64,000 nt of DNA, from assembly GCF_012489685.1 (NCBI RefSeq), contig NC_080046.1, forward strand, positions 34,993,176 to 35,057,175, in the 5' to 3' direction. Positions 31,608 through 42,129 of this stretch are shown in pieces; position 1 is the first letter of the stretch; each line of letters starts with the position of its first letter. The position numbers and the translations under genes were made by a program. The DNA comes from Lotus japonicus (taxonomy: Eukaryota > Streptophyta > Magnoliopsida > Fabales > Fabaceae). A model generated the notes under the pieces. It was not told the DNA's origin. It worked only from the letters and a program-made list of their open reading frames with translations, and did no database searches.

Positions 31608-32702
31608 GTGACTCGATCCGGGGCGAACGGAGAGAGGAATCATGTCCAACAAAATGATGTTCCTCCCGATGTTCTTCAGCGGATCATGGATGATCTCAAT
31701 CAGACTCAGGGGTTAGGAGAGGGCGATCGACGAAGGGCTGAGACGGTGGCGGATTTTCAACCTTTCACAGAGGAAATAGCAAACACCGCCGTCCCAGATA
31801 ATTTGAAGACGCTAAAGCTTGATTCTTATTATGGCGACTCAGATCCAAAGGACCATTTAGTGTATTTTAACACAAAAATGATTATTGTAGCCGCATCAGA
31901 CGCGTTGAAGTGCAAAATGCTACCATCAACTTTCAAGAAGTCAGCAATGATTTGGTTTACAACTTTGCCTTCAAGGTCAATTGCCAATTTCACGGAGTTA
32001 TCAACTAAGTTCTTGTCTCTATTTTCTACCAGTCGTGCTCAAAAGGTGACTCCGACGACATTATTCAATGTTCGTCAGGGACCAAATGAGACTTTGCAGT
32101 CTTACATGGGGCGTTTCAATCAATTATCTGTTCACTTGGAGGATAGGATGTCGGAAATCTGCATTGCAGCTTTTGAATTGGGTTTGAAGCCGGGAGGCTT
32201 AAACAGCAATTTAAGTAGAAAACCTGTGGAGACAATGGCGCATTTACGTGAAAGGGTACAAGGGTACATCAGGGAGGAGCAGAGCGACTAGATCAAAAAC
32301 AACCGCCCAAATGCAGCGGTTACAGGGCAAAAACAGCAGTTTGAGGCGAAGAAGGGAGCGGTTATGGATCAATATTCGAAGGGATGGACTGAACGTGGAA
32401 GTACAGGGTATAATAATCGCAACCTTTATGACAGTCAATTTGATAACCGTTCTAATTTCAAAAATCGTGCTCAACCGTATGGAGTGCCCGGGCCAGGACA
32501 TTCGATGACGTGGACTCGGAATCAAAATGACCGTGCAGCACCTTTGGCGGTTAATTTAACCGAAGCTTTGCACACGTGTTTGGAGGCGAACGTTATCCGT
32601 TTTCCTCGGCAACCAAAGTCGTCAACAGGTTATGTGGATAAGAAGAAGTGGTGTGAGTATCATAGGATTTCGGGACACAATACTGATGATTGTTCACTTT
32701 GA
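31608..32702 (+). pseudogene. Tat gag with start-codon change, one nonsense codon and a frameshift into pol
   Basis: The frame starts at GTG (probably a mutated ATG) and contains the Tat capsid region (PDNLKTLKLDSYYGDSDPKD, FNVRQGPNETLQSYMGRFNQ). A TAG at 32289-32291 interrupts it. The same frame then continues through QYSKGWTERGSTG and a zinc finger CEYHRISGHNTDDC (CX2HX4HX4C) and meets TGA at 32700-32702. There the reading shifts to the pol frame (TLKKEIDKLVKAG), so one small indel separates gag and pol, which are normally one polyprotein in this lineage. The damage is light. Confidence 0.85.
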
Positions 32703-34941
32703 AGAAAGAGATAGATAAATTGGTGAAGGCTGGATGCATGAAACAACTTGAAGGGCGAAGCAATTCAGATGAAGCAGGAACTTCAACAAAGCGAACTGAA
32801 GATGGAAAGGAAGTTGAGAGTGATGGTCAAAACAGACAATCAGAAGGGAAAGCGAAGGGGCGAATTCATTCTATCTTTGGTGGATTCCGAGGTGGAGGAG
32901 TAACTTATTCAGCTCGAAAGAGGTATGTTCATTCAATCAATGTTGTTTATTCTAATGATTGGGGAAGTTGGGCAACCAACCAGCCAGATATTACTTTTAC
33001 TGTGCGAGATTTTGTGGGCGTTCAGCCTCATGAAGACGATCCAATTGTGGTGATGCTGACGATCGCTGAATATGAAATTGAGAGGGTACTGTTAGATCAA
33101 GGGAGTTCAGCAGATTTAATTTATGGAGATGCTTTTGAAAAATTGGGGCTGACAGAATTTGATTTGCAACCTTATGATGGATCTTTGGTAAGTTTTTCTG
33201 GCGAAAAAGTGTTTGTCAGGGGTTATGTGGAGTTGAGTACTATTTTTGGAGAAGGAAAAAATGTGGAGACATTTGCTATTAAGTTTCTAGTGGTAAAATG
33301 TACTTCACCGTACAATGTGCTTATTGGGAGACCTTCACTGAATAGATTGGGGGCGATCATCTCTACCAGACATTTGACAGTCAAGTATCTGTTGAGCAAG
33401 GGAGGAGTTGGAGTCTTAAAGGCTGACCAAATCGTAGCCAGAAAATGTTATTCTGAAAGCTTCAAGCAGTATGGTCATATGGGAAAGAAAGCTGTGAAAG
33501 AGGGACATCGGGTTTATGAGATTGAAATGAATCAAGACGAAACAAGTCTGGATCCTCGTGATGGATTTATAGAAAGCAAGATGACGTCAGAAGAGGAAAC
33601 CAAAGTAGTGGCAATTGGTGAAAGGAATTTGAAAGTTGGCACGAGTTTAACAGCAAGTCAGCAAGACAGGCTGGTTAAACTTTTGGCTGAAAACATGGAT
33701 TTATTTGCATGGAGTGCGAAAGACCTTCCTGGAATTGATCCAGAATATATTTGTCACAAGTTAGCTTTAAATCCAGGAGTAAAGCCAATTGTTCAGCTTA
33801 AAAGAAAGATGGGCGAAGAGAAAGCAGAAGCTGTAAAGGTAGAAACTAACAAGCTGTTGGAAGCTGGATTTATCAGGGAAGTAAAGTATCCAACGTGGTT
33901 GGCGAATGTTGTTATGGTGAAAAAGGCTAATGGAAAGTGGAGAATGTTTACTGATTATACGGATTTGAACAAACATTGCCCGAAGGACTCTTATCCTTTG
34001 CCAAATATTGATAAACTTGTGGATAGGGCGTCTGGATTTGGAATGCTCAGCCTGATGGATGCATACTCTGGATACCATCAAATCAGAATGTATGGACCGG
34101 ATGAGGAGAAAATAGCTTTCATGACGAATCAGGCGAACTACTGCTATCAAACCATGCCATTTGGACTCAAAAATGCAGGAGCAACTTATCACAGGTTGAT
34201 GGACAAAGTTTTTGATAAACAGGTGGGACGAAATATGGAAATTTATGTTGATGACATGGTGGTGAAATCAGACGAGATGTTAACGCATTGTTCAGATTTG
34301 AGAGAGACTTTTGGGGAGCTCAGAAAACATAATATGAGACTTAATCCAGAGAAGTTCTCATTTGGGATCCAAAGTGGAAAGTTTATGGGTTTTATGATTA
34401 CAAGAAGGGGAATTGAAGCAAATCCTGATAAATGCAAGGCCATTATTGAAATGCAGAGTCCCACCTCAGTGAAAGATGTGCAAAAGTTGACGGGAAGAAT
34501 TGCAGCTCTGGCGAGATTCTTGCCATGTTCTGGAAATAAATCAGCTCCATTCTTCCAGTGTTTGAGGAAAAACAAGGCGTTCCAATGTACAGAGGAGTGT
34601 GAAGCGGCGTTTCAAAGTTTGAAGGAGCACTTATCAAAACCACCAATCTTATCAAAGTCAGTGCCAGGTATTTCGCTGTCAATATTTATTTCAATATCTG
34701 ATAGCGCTGTTAGTTCAGTTTTATTGCAAGAACTTAAGGATGATCTGAGGATCATATATTTTGTGAGTCATGCACTCCAAGGGGCAGAATTGAGGTATCA
34801 AAAAATAGAAAAGGCTGCTTTGGCCCTGATTATATCCGCCAGGAAGTTAAGACCTTATTTTCAAGGCTTTCCAGTGATAGTTAAAACTGACTTACCACTT
34901 CGCCAAGTGTTACAAAAGCCTGATTTAGCAGGAAGGATGGT
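32703..34941 (+). CDS. Tat pol: protease, reverse transcriptase, partial RNase H (interrupted)
   Basis: The frame is open for about 750 codons. Around codon 135 is the aspartic protease block LLDQGSSADLIYGDAF. Codons 400-560 are reverse transcriptase with KWRMFTDYTDLNKHCPKDSY, LSLMDAYSGYHQI, MPFGLKNAG and the catalytic IYVDD near codon 520. The tether and RNase H follow (LRYQKIEKAALALI, KTDLPLRQVLQKPDLAGRM). It ends where the Sirevirus LTR was inserted after GRM; the last 20 codons of the open frame (to 34999) are LTR sequence. The true start lies upstream in gag. This is the best preserved gypsy pol in the window. Confidence 0.88.
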
Positions 34942-36151
34942 TGTAAGATCAAGTTTTGATCTAGTAGTACAACTCTATGTTTTGACGATTACATGTTAAC
35001 CTTATTTATATGAACAATTGTGGTACTCTAACGTGTTTTTCTGAGTGTGCTATTTACAGGCTCTGACCTCAACTCAATCTCACACAAATCAGAAGCACTG
35101 TGTATAAAGAGCAACCCAAGCAACGCTTTCGCATTCACCATGTTCAGTATGAACAGTGGAAAAGCTTCAGAAGTTCTGAAGTTATACAAACTCTGATGTG
35201 GACTCAGTCACTAGAAGTTCTGAAGATCCAGAAAGTCTGATAACCAAGAAACACTGAAGGCTCAGATATTCTGATGGTGTAGAAGACTCTGAAGATCCAG
35301 AAGCTGATTAGTGAAATTCTGTTGTCCAGAAGCAAGATACTCTGAAGACCATGTTCTTCCCTCTGAGTTCAGAATCAGAAGAAACAATGGTCAGAGGATC
35401 TGGGCTTTCCCTCTGACTCTGATCAACCGGCTTCACAAGTTCCAATATGAAGCATTCCCCTGATCAGAAGTCTCCTAGGTTTAAAGGTCAAGTCGCTATC
35501 CAAGTACAAAAGCAACTGTACCTTCCTGACGACCTACCTAACAGTCTCAGACACAGCAGAAGCTGGATTTTCCAGAACTGCCCTCCAACGGTAGCATTTT
35601 CCATGCAACGCTCAACCCTAATCCTTGGAGTATATAAAGAGGCTGAAGACTGAAAGAAGCGGCTAGAAGCATTCACATACGCGCAAGACAAACTTAAATT
35701 CTTCTAAGCTTTCTTTCATCTGAAATTCATTGAGTTTACTATTAGCTTTTTAGAAGCAAATCTCTTGTAAACAATTCTTTGATAAACAGTTTGTTTAGTT
35801 CCTTTAGGAGATCAAGGCTGATCGGATCCTAGAGAAGACTAAGAGAATGAATCTTAGTGTGAGCTAAGTCAGTGTAATTGTTAGTCACTAGTAGGTTTCA
35901 AGTGCAGTTGTAACTCTTATCTGATTAGTGGATTGCCTTCATTCTAAGAAGGAAGAAATCACCTTAACGGGTGGACTGGAGTAGCTTGAGTGATTTATCA
36001 AGTGAACCAGGATAAAATCCTTGTGTGCTTTTCTATCTCTTATCTTTAGCACTTAAGTTCTCGAAAGATTTGTCAAAATCTTTAAGGTGGAAGTTTTATA
36101 CTGAAAACGTTATTCAAACCCCCCCCCTTTCTATCGTTTTTCATACCTTCA
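34942..36151 (+). mobile_element. Sirevirus 5' LTR, 1,210 bp
   Basis: Starts TGTAAGATCAAG and ends CATACCTTCA. Rich in short TCTGA/CAGAAG words. Has a TATA box at 35631, a conserved 48-bp stretch with a small hairpin at 35930-35977, and a 9-C run near its end (11 C in the 3' LTR, which accounts for the 2-bp length difference). Confidence 0.93.
35631..35638 (+). promoter_or_regulatory. TATA box of the Sirevirus 5' LTR
   Basis: TATATAAA preceded by CCTTGGAG; the same sequence is at 56608-56615 in the 3' LTR. It likely drives the genomic transcript starting about 30 bp downstream. Confidence 0.75.
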
Positions 36152-36153
36152 AT

Positions 36154-36165
36154 TGGTATCAGAGC
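36154..36165 (+). other. Primer-binding site (initiator tRNA-Met), Sirevirus copy 1
   Basis: TGGTATCAGAGC two bases after the 5' LTR; complementary to plant initiator tRNA-Met. Confidence 0.9.
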
Positions 36166-36223
36166 GCAAGTTCTGATTACCACACCTAACAGTGTTCAGG
36201 GATCCGGGCCGGTGTGAAAAACA

Positions 36224-37403
36224 ATGGCTGCCACCACCAGTGAAACTCAAAGAGATGGTTACAATGCAAAGCCTCCTATGTTCGACGGTCAAAGGTTCGA
36301 ATATTGGAAAGATAGACTGGAAAGTTTCTTTCTGGGTTTCGATGCAGATCTCTGGGACATTATTGTGGATGGCTACGAGCGTCCAGTTGATGCAGATGGC
36401 AAGAAGATCCCAAGGTCAGAGATGACTGCAGATCAAAAGAAGCTGTACTCACAACATCACAAAGCAAGAGCAATTCTTCTAAGTGCTATTTCCTATGAAG
36501 AGTACCAGAAGATTACAGATCGTGAGTTTGCGAAAGGCATTTTCGAATCTCTGAAGATGTCTCATGAAGGAAACAAGAAAGTCAAAGAATCAAAGGCATT
36601 GTCTTTGATCCAAAAGTATGAATCCTTCATCATGGAGCCAAATGAGTCCATTGAAGAAATGTTCTCCAGATTTCAGTTGCTTGTAGCTGGCATACGACCT
36701 CTCAACAAGAGCTACACAACAAAAGATCATGTCATAAGGGTCATCAGGTGTCTTCCTGAAAGTTGGATGCCTTTGGTGACTTCAATAGAGCTCACGAGAG
36801 ACGTTGAGAATATGAGTTTAGAAGAACTCATCAGCATTTTGAAATGCCATGAGCTGAAGCGCTCAGAGATGCAAGATCTGAGGAAAAAGTCCATAGCCTT
36901 GAAGTCTAAATCTGAAAAGGCTAAGGTTGAGAAGTCAAAAGCTCTTCAAGCTGAAGAAGAGGAATCTGAAGAAGCATCAGAAGATTCTGATGAAGATGAG
37001 CTGACTCTGATCTCCAAGAGACTCAATCGCATCTGGAAGCACAGGCAGAGCAAATACAAAGGCTCTGGAAAGGCAAAAGGAAAGTCTGAATCCTCAAGTC
37101 AGAAGAAGTCCTCACTTAAGGAAGTCACATGCTTTGAGTGCAAAGAATCAGGGCACTACAAAAGTGACTGTCCAAAATTGAAGAAGGACAAGAAGCCAAA
37201 GAAGCACTTCAAGACAAAGAAGAGTCTGATGGTGACATTTGATGAATCAGAGTCAGAGGATGTTGACTCTGATGGTGAAGTCCAAGGACTCATGGCTATT
37301 GTCAAAGACAAGGAAGCAGAGTCAAAGGGAGCTGTTGACTCTGACTCAGAATCAGAAGGAAATCCTAACTCAGACGATGAAAATGAGGTATTCGCTTCTT
37401 TCT
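36224..37403 (+). CDS. Sirevirus gag, N-terminal part (interrupted by Tekay B)
   Basis: Starts at ATG with MAATTSETQRDGYNAKPPMF and contains the copia-type gag domain (YWKDRLESFFLGFD, KARAILLSAISYEEYQKI, MFSRFQLLVAGIRPLNKSY). An acidic stretch follows, then a single CCHC knuckle CFECKESGHYKSDC at about residues 303-316 and an acidic Ser/Asp/Glu-rich tail. The frame is interrupted after residue 393 by Tekay B, not by decay. The downstream part (48424 onward) is in the matching frame once the insertion is discounted. It forms the particle shell and binds RNA. A second, nearly identical gag start lies at 57203. Confidence 0.93.
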
Positions 37404-38121
37404 TGTAAGGCCCAAGTTTTTAAGCTTATGCTAAGTGAATAAACTTCTTATTCACGATTAGGGTTGATGTAATGTGAAGGGAAACCTGAACGAAAGTTTA
37501 TTAAATGAAATATATTTATGAAGGAGAAAGTTCAGGAAAAGTTCAAGGATTACATCATGATCGATAAAAGTTATAGCACGATCGTTATACGCTTAAACCT
37601 AGGTCAGAAACCCTAGTATATAGCTAATTTTCACTTTTAGGCACGATGGAAGTTAATTCCAAAAATCTTCAGAGAAATGTTAGAACTTCTCTTTTTCCAT
37701 ATATCACAATCGTTTCGAGGCGAAACTCTAGGATCTACGAACGTCCGATTCCAATCATCGGAAGTTTGCCGAAAACGAATCCCTGGTATTTCAAAACCCT
37801 AGAATCACCCGACTATGGGGACTTTATCTATTCAGAGCTTCAAATGAATATTCTACACGCGTACACCCATTTCTCTTGATGATTTCAATCTTTCTTCCGA
37901 AGGAAGTTTTCTATTCCGACATTCGATGCAAAAAGCAACTAATCGGGTAAAATCGTTTTACACCGACTTTGCACCGACTTTGCATTAGTTGCCAAAAATA
38001 CAAGGAGACCTCTTTATAGTTTTGGAATTCTTTTGCCAAAACATATCTATTAATTCACGGAGAATGTCGCCGGAAAAATCAGATTCGCGAAACTTTCATT
38101 TTCCCGCGAATTTCCAACCTT

Positions 38122-38130
38122 TATATATAG
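38122..38130 (+). promoter_or_regulatory. TATA box of Tekay B 5' LTR
   Basis: TATATATAG after CCAACCTT, followed by an A/G-rich then C/T-rich leader. Conserved in the 3' LTR (45416-45424) and in element C (58604-58612). Confidence 0.7.
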
Positions 38131-39654
38131 CAAAGAAAGGAAGAAAAACTCAAATTTTCCTCCATTTTCTCTCCTCAAAATCCGCGAGCTCATCCAAGGA
38201 AGAAGGAAGAAGAGTTTTTGTTCAAACCTTGCTTGATCGTTGATTAATCAGTTGCTGCTTCAAGGTTTCGAGGTATAGTCACTAATCCTTACCTCTGATC
38301 GCTTTTTCCATAGCTTTTCTGTAGAGTTTTCTGAGCGGATAGTTTATGGGTTTTTGCAAAACTATCCTGAATCTTTCATTTCTGATTCTAAACCTCTTCT
38401 ATATGTGCCCAAGATCACTTCTGTCGGATTAGATTTTCCGTTATGTCGCCGGAATTCCGCCGGAATCGATTTTAGCCTAAAATACCCATTTTGGAGTTTT
38501 TGGAGTAAAGCTTCAACCTTTAGGCTGAAAACTATCGCCTTAGCTTAGTGCTAGTAGGATTAGTTGTCATAAACGTCGTTAGTGACGTCCCTGCAAAATT
38601 TTATTTTTGGGATTTCAGTTTTGAAAATCCTAAGTTAAAAATCATGACCAAAATACCCCTGCGACAGTTTTTGATCCGATAATTTTTCCGAGTTCAGAAT
38701 ACCCTTAGTTACGGCTAATGATAGCATAGGAACCAAGTTTGATCGAAGAAAAATCGAGCCCCATAATTAACCCAAGTGGCCGAGCCTATTAGAGGGGGGG
38801 GGAGGAAATTTCCTTTTCCGAAAACTTGTTCTTTCGCGCTAGATTATCGTACCTCGGAGTATGTATTGCTTCGTGTAACCTTAGTAAGTATTGATAGTTT
38901 AGTTTCCGGTAGATTCTGATAGTATTTCTGTGGTTTTGCTCTAAAGGTGATTTTGAGGAATTCCCTGAGGAACAAGGCTTTGTTGGTGAGGAAGCGTTAG
39001 ACGATCATTCTGGAGAACCTTCAGGTGAGGGCTTCTCACTGAATCTCTAGTTAATGCTTAGGGTCGATGTTTCGACATTGTTTACTGTTTATGCACTGAG
39101 ATTGTGTGTGATTGAAAATGTTTTCTGAGGCTTCGGCTGACAATGTAGATGATTCATCTACTGAATGTTTTTGAAGATTGACTTACATGCTATGTGCTAT
39201 GTGGGTAATCTAGGATGTGTGGTGCATGCTTTATATGCTAAGTGCTAAGTGTTAATGTTGAAATTTCTTGATATATGACATGTTGTTGATTGTGATGATT
39301 TAAATATGCTTTACACTGGAAATCTGAGATTCTGAATGGTGAGAATAGCGGGCAGGTCATGCCGATTTTATTTTGAGAGTTTTGAGAAAGTTTGATAGGA
39401 CGAACGAGGTTCGGGCCTTGATTTTGTTTAGTGGATCGAGACATCCTCTGGAAGCGACTTGGGATTGGGAGATCCTGCAAATGTATAAGACTTGCGATAA
39501 GACAAAATGGAATCTATTTTATAAAGAAAACTCATAAGACCTTAAATAACCTCTAAATCTTTAAGTAATGATAACAACCTCGAAGGAAGGCATTGGAAGT
39601 GAAATCTTAATTTTTGGAAAACGAGGAGTGTCGTCGGATCCAAGTGTTGAGTAT

Positions 39655-39811
39655 GTTGTCGTTGTGCTGTTGGAGCAGCGTTTGATGTTGTGCTGTTGGA
39701 GCAGCGTTTATTGTTGTGCTGTTGGAGCAGCGTGTGTTATTGTGCTGTTGGAGCAGCGTGTGTTATTGTGCTGTTGGAGCAGCGTGTGTTGTGGTGCTGT
39801 TGGAGCAGCTA
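39655..39811. repeat. 26-bp minisatellite, six copies, in Tekay B 5' LTR
   Basis: GTGCTGTTGGAGCAGC starts at 39664, 39690, 39716, 39742, 39768 and 39794, a constant period of 26 bp. The identical array is in the 3' LTR. Confidence 0.95.
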
Positions 39812-41127
39812 TGTGTCGTTATGAAGTGTGTCTTTTGGTCGCAGAATCGACTTTACCTTAGGGTAAGCTTTTAGAGACTTTAACTTCCCTAGAACACGTG
39901 GCGACGTGTCGAGTGAGGTCGGAGACGTTGTTTGACTAATCATTTTGCATACATGCAACATTAATGAGGTATTAACACAGGACGTACTCTGGACCTCGTC
40001 GGTTTCCAAAATGGTCATAAGACCCGGAATGCCGTGAAAGAGCGTTTGTAGACGTCTCTTGTAGCAGACCGAAATGGCAGACCTACGGGTTTACTGCTGA
40101 TCTAACTACCCTGTGGGAGTAAGAGACATCACGGGCCGAAATGGCACCACCGTGGCTGGTGAAGGGCTGATCCGATGATGTCCATCCGTTCCGGATTGCA
40201 TATTGGTTGACTGGGTTAACCTGCATACATTTCACGCAACATGCATACTGACTTAGTTGATGAGTGTGGTTGCTATTTGATAAACTTACTTGGAACATGC
40301 TAATTGTTATTATTGTCGTTATGATTTTGTGGAACATGCAACCCTAGGAATGATATCTCTAGTTATAAGCCTAAGTGGCTATCTATTATTTGTACCTATT
40401 GGTTTTATTATCTACATAGTTCTTTAGAGTTGACCCTCGCGTCTTCTGTGTGTGTTTTGGCGGACAACGCCTTTTGTCAGATGAGTATTGCGGACTGGTT
40501 CACCATGGTCCACCCTTCGGGGGAAACTAGGTTGGGATGCTGGAACAGGAGCGCGTCGCGGTAGCGAGAGGATGACGGATGGTGTACATAGACTAGGTCG
40601 TTCTGGATTTCGAATTCGGACGACGATCATGCTAGCATGTAGGTTTTAGTGATGGTGTGAGCTCCTCAAGATGGGATTAGTGTAGGAGTAGAGTCTTTGC
40701 TCTGAACATCATTTGTTTCTTTTGGGACAGGGTAGCTTCCCACCTATAGCTTTTGTGTGGTTTCTTTACAGGAATCACAGAGAGTTGGTTGGACTTAGGA
40801 GGTCTTGCTTCAGGCCGATGGGCCAGCTGATTCTCAGTTTTGAGGGATGGTGTTGCGGACACTTCACCTTTATTTTCAGTCTGTACATATTGCCTTCGGG
40901 CGCTACACTTTTCTTTCCGTCACTGGAGGTTTACTCGTGACGAGGTTACTACCACAGCGGGGGCTGTTTATATATTGTATATTAGTTCTGATTATTGTTA
41001 TTGTTGGGTTTTATTTAATTCAGTCTTGTCTTAGTTATTATCGAAAAAAAAAATATTTCACGTTTTTCCGCATTAGGTTTACTTTTGGTTACTAAAGTGA
41101 CGCCACCGAAATCGGGGTGTTACATTG

Positions 41128-41139
41128 TGGTATCAGAGC
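41128..41139 (+). other. Primer-binding site (initiator tRNA-Met), element B
   Basis: TGGTATCAGAGC three bases after the LTR. Confidence 0.9.
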
Positions 41140-41337
41140 ACGGTCGAGTCTTTCGGGAGTTGTTGGGGAATAGGTCTTCTGTGCTAGGTTGTGTGACTCT
41201 GCAAAGAGTGAAAATTGATTGTCTGCAAGCGATTTTTCGCTTAAAAATTGATTGAAGTTATTGCTTAATCATATTGTATAGTTATGCCAGAGACTATCTT
41301 GTGATGAGTACTAACTGTTTGTTTGACTAAGCATAGG

Positions 41338-42129
41338 ATGGTAAGCTCTGATCGTATGGCAAAGGCGATAGCTACAATGATTGAAGCAATGATGAACCAG
41401 GCTGCTGAGGACGCTTACAGACACGCGGAGGAGGCTGCACGTAAGCAACCTCAACTGTTAAACGTGGTGTCCAAGTACCAGCATAGTGGATTGGACCGAG
41501 TTGGAACTGGGGGACCAGTGAGATCAGGTTCTCAGGAGTACCGACCGTGGAAGCCATACCAGCATCCTGAGGGAAGAGACCCTATTCAAGGATCACGCAA
41601 GTCGACGACTGCAACTATTGGCCAGGAGGCTGTGTCATGCTACCGTTGTGGAAAGCTTGGACACTACGCCTTTCAGTGCTCAGTGGCTGGACCAAAATGT
41701 TGCAAGTGCAGATAACGTGGACATTTGGTCGTGAACTGTAGGACGTTCCAGGCGGGACCGTCTGACAAGAAGATGAAGGGCAAGTTTCCTGCCATAACTG
41801 GAGGTGCAAGGAAACAAGTGTCATGTTTCAGATGTGGGGAGCCGGGGCATTATGCTAATGCTTGTCCCGACAAGAGGCCCAAGTGCTTTAATTGTAACAA
41901 AATGGGGCATAATGCTGGTCAGTGCAGAGCACCCAAGACGGAGCCAACCGTAAACACTGCTCGTGGAAAGCGTCCTGCGACTAAAGCAAGAGTTTACACC
42001 ATGGACGATGAGAGAGCTGAGGGGTTTGTCAGAGGAGAGCGCCAGAACGATGGTAACCTTCTAACCATCCTTTTTCAATCCAGTATAATATATTCCATTA
42101 CTCTCGTAGCGCGTGCAAAACACACCTAA
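41338..42129 (+). pseudogene. Tekay B gag, capsid core missing, four zinc knuckles
   Basis: Starts MVSSDRMAKAIATMIEAMM and passes directly from the N-terminal segment to LDRVGTGGPVRSGSQ, so the capsid domain seen in element C (about 200 residues) is absent. Zinc knuckles: CYRCGKLGHYAFQC; a second one broken by TAA at 41713-41715 in the middle of CCKC...GHLVVNC; then CFRCGEPGHYANAC and CFNCNKMGHNAGQC. The frame is otherwise open to 42129. The stop removes the last two knuckles unless it is read through. The protein may act only as an RNA-binding remnant or not at all. Confidence 0.85.

Larger units (their letters stand above)
31328..34941 (+). mobile_element. Tat-lineage Ty3/gypsy element, left part, inserted in element A
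   Basis: Contains an LTR-like start, a primer-binding-site-like sequence, gag, protease, reverse transcriptase and the beginning of RNase H. It is cut at 34941 by the Sirevirus LTR; the rest should lie beyond the window. The assignment to Tat rests on the gag type, the CX2HX4HX4C zinc finger and the RT sequence (MPFGLKNAGATYHRLMD, IYVDDMVVKS). Confidence 0.85.
37404..41124 (+). mobile_element. 5' LTR of Tekay element B, 3,721 bp
   Basis: TGTAAGGCCC to GGGGTGTTACA. Contains a TATA box at 38122, GTGGCCGAG plus a 9-G run at 38794, and a 26-bp minisatellite at 39655-39811. Short open frames inside (for example 39568-39861, which is the translated minisatellite) are not convincing genes. Confidence 0.95.

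Noticed and set aside
36154..36165. tRNA-like match
   Set aside because: The 12-base match to tRNA-Met is the retroelement primer-binding site; no tRNA body is present. The same holds at 28226, 41128, 57133 and 61815.
39655..39811. Regular direct repeats that might recall a CRISPR array
   Set aside because: Units are contiguous without unique spacers, and the locus is a plant LTR.
39568..39861. 97-codon frame with repeated CCWSSV text (also 46862-47155)
   Set aside because: Translation of the 26-bp LTR minisatellite; not a protein gene.
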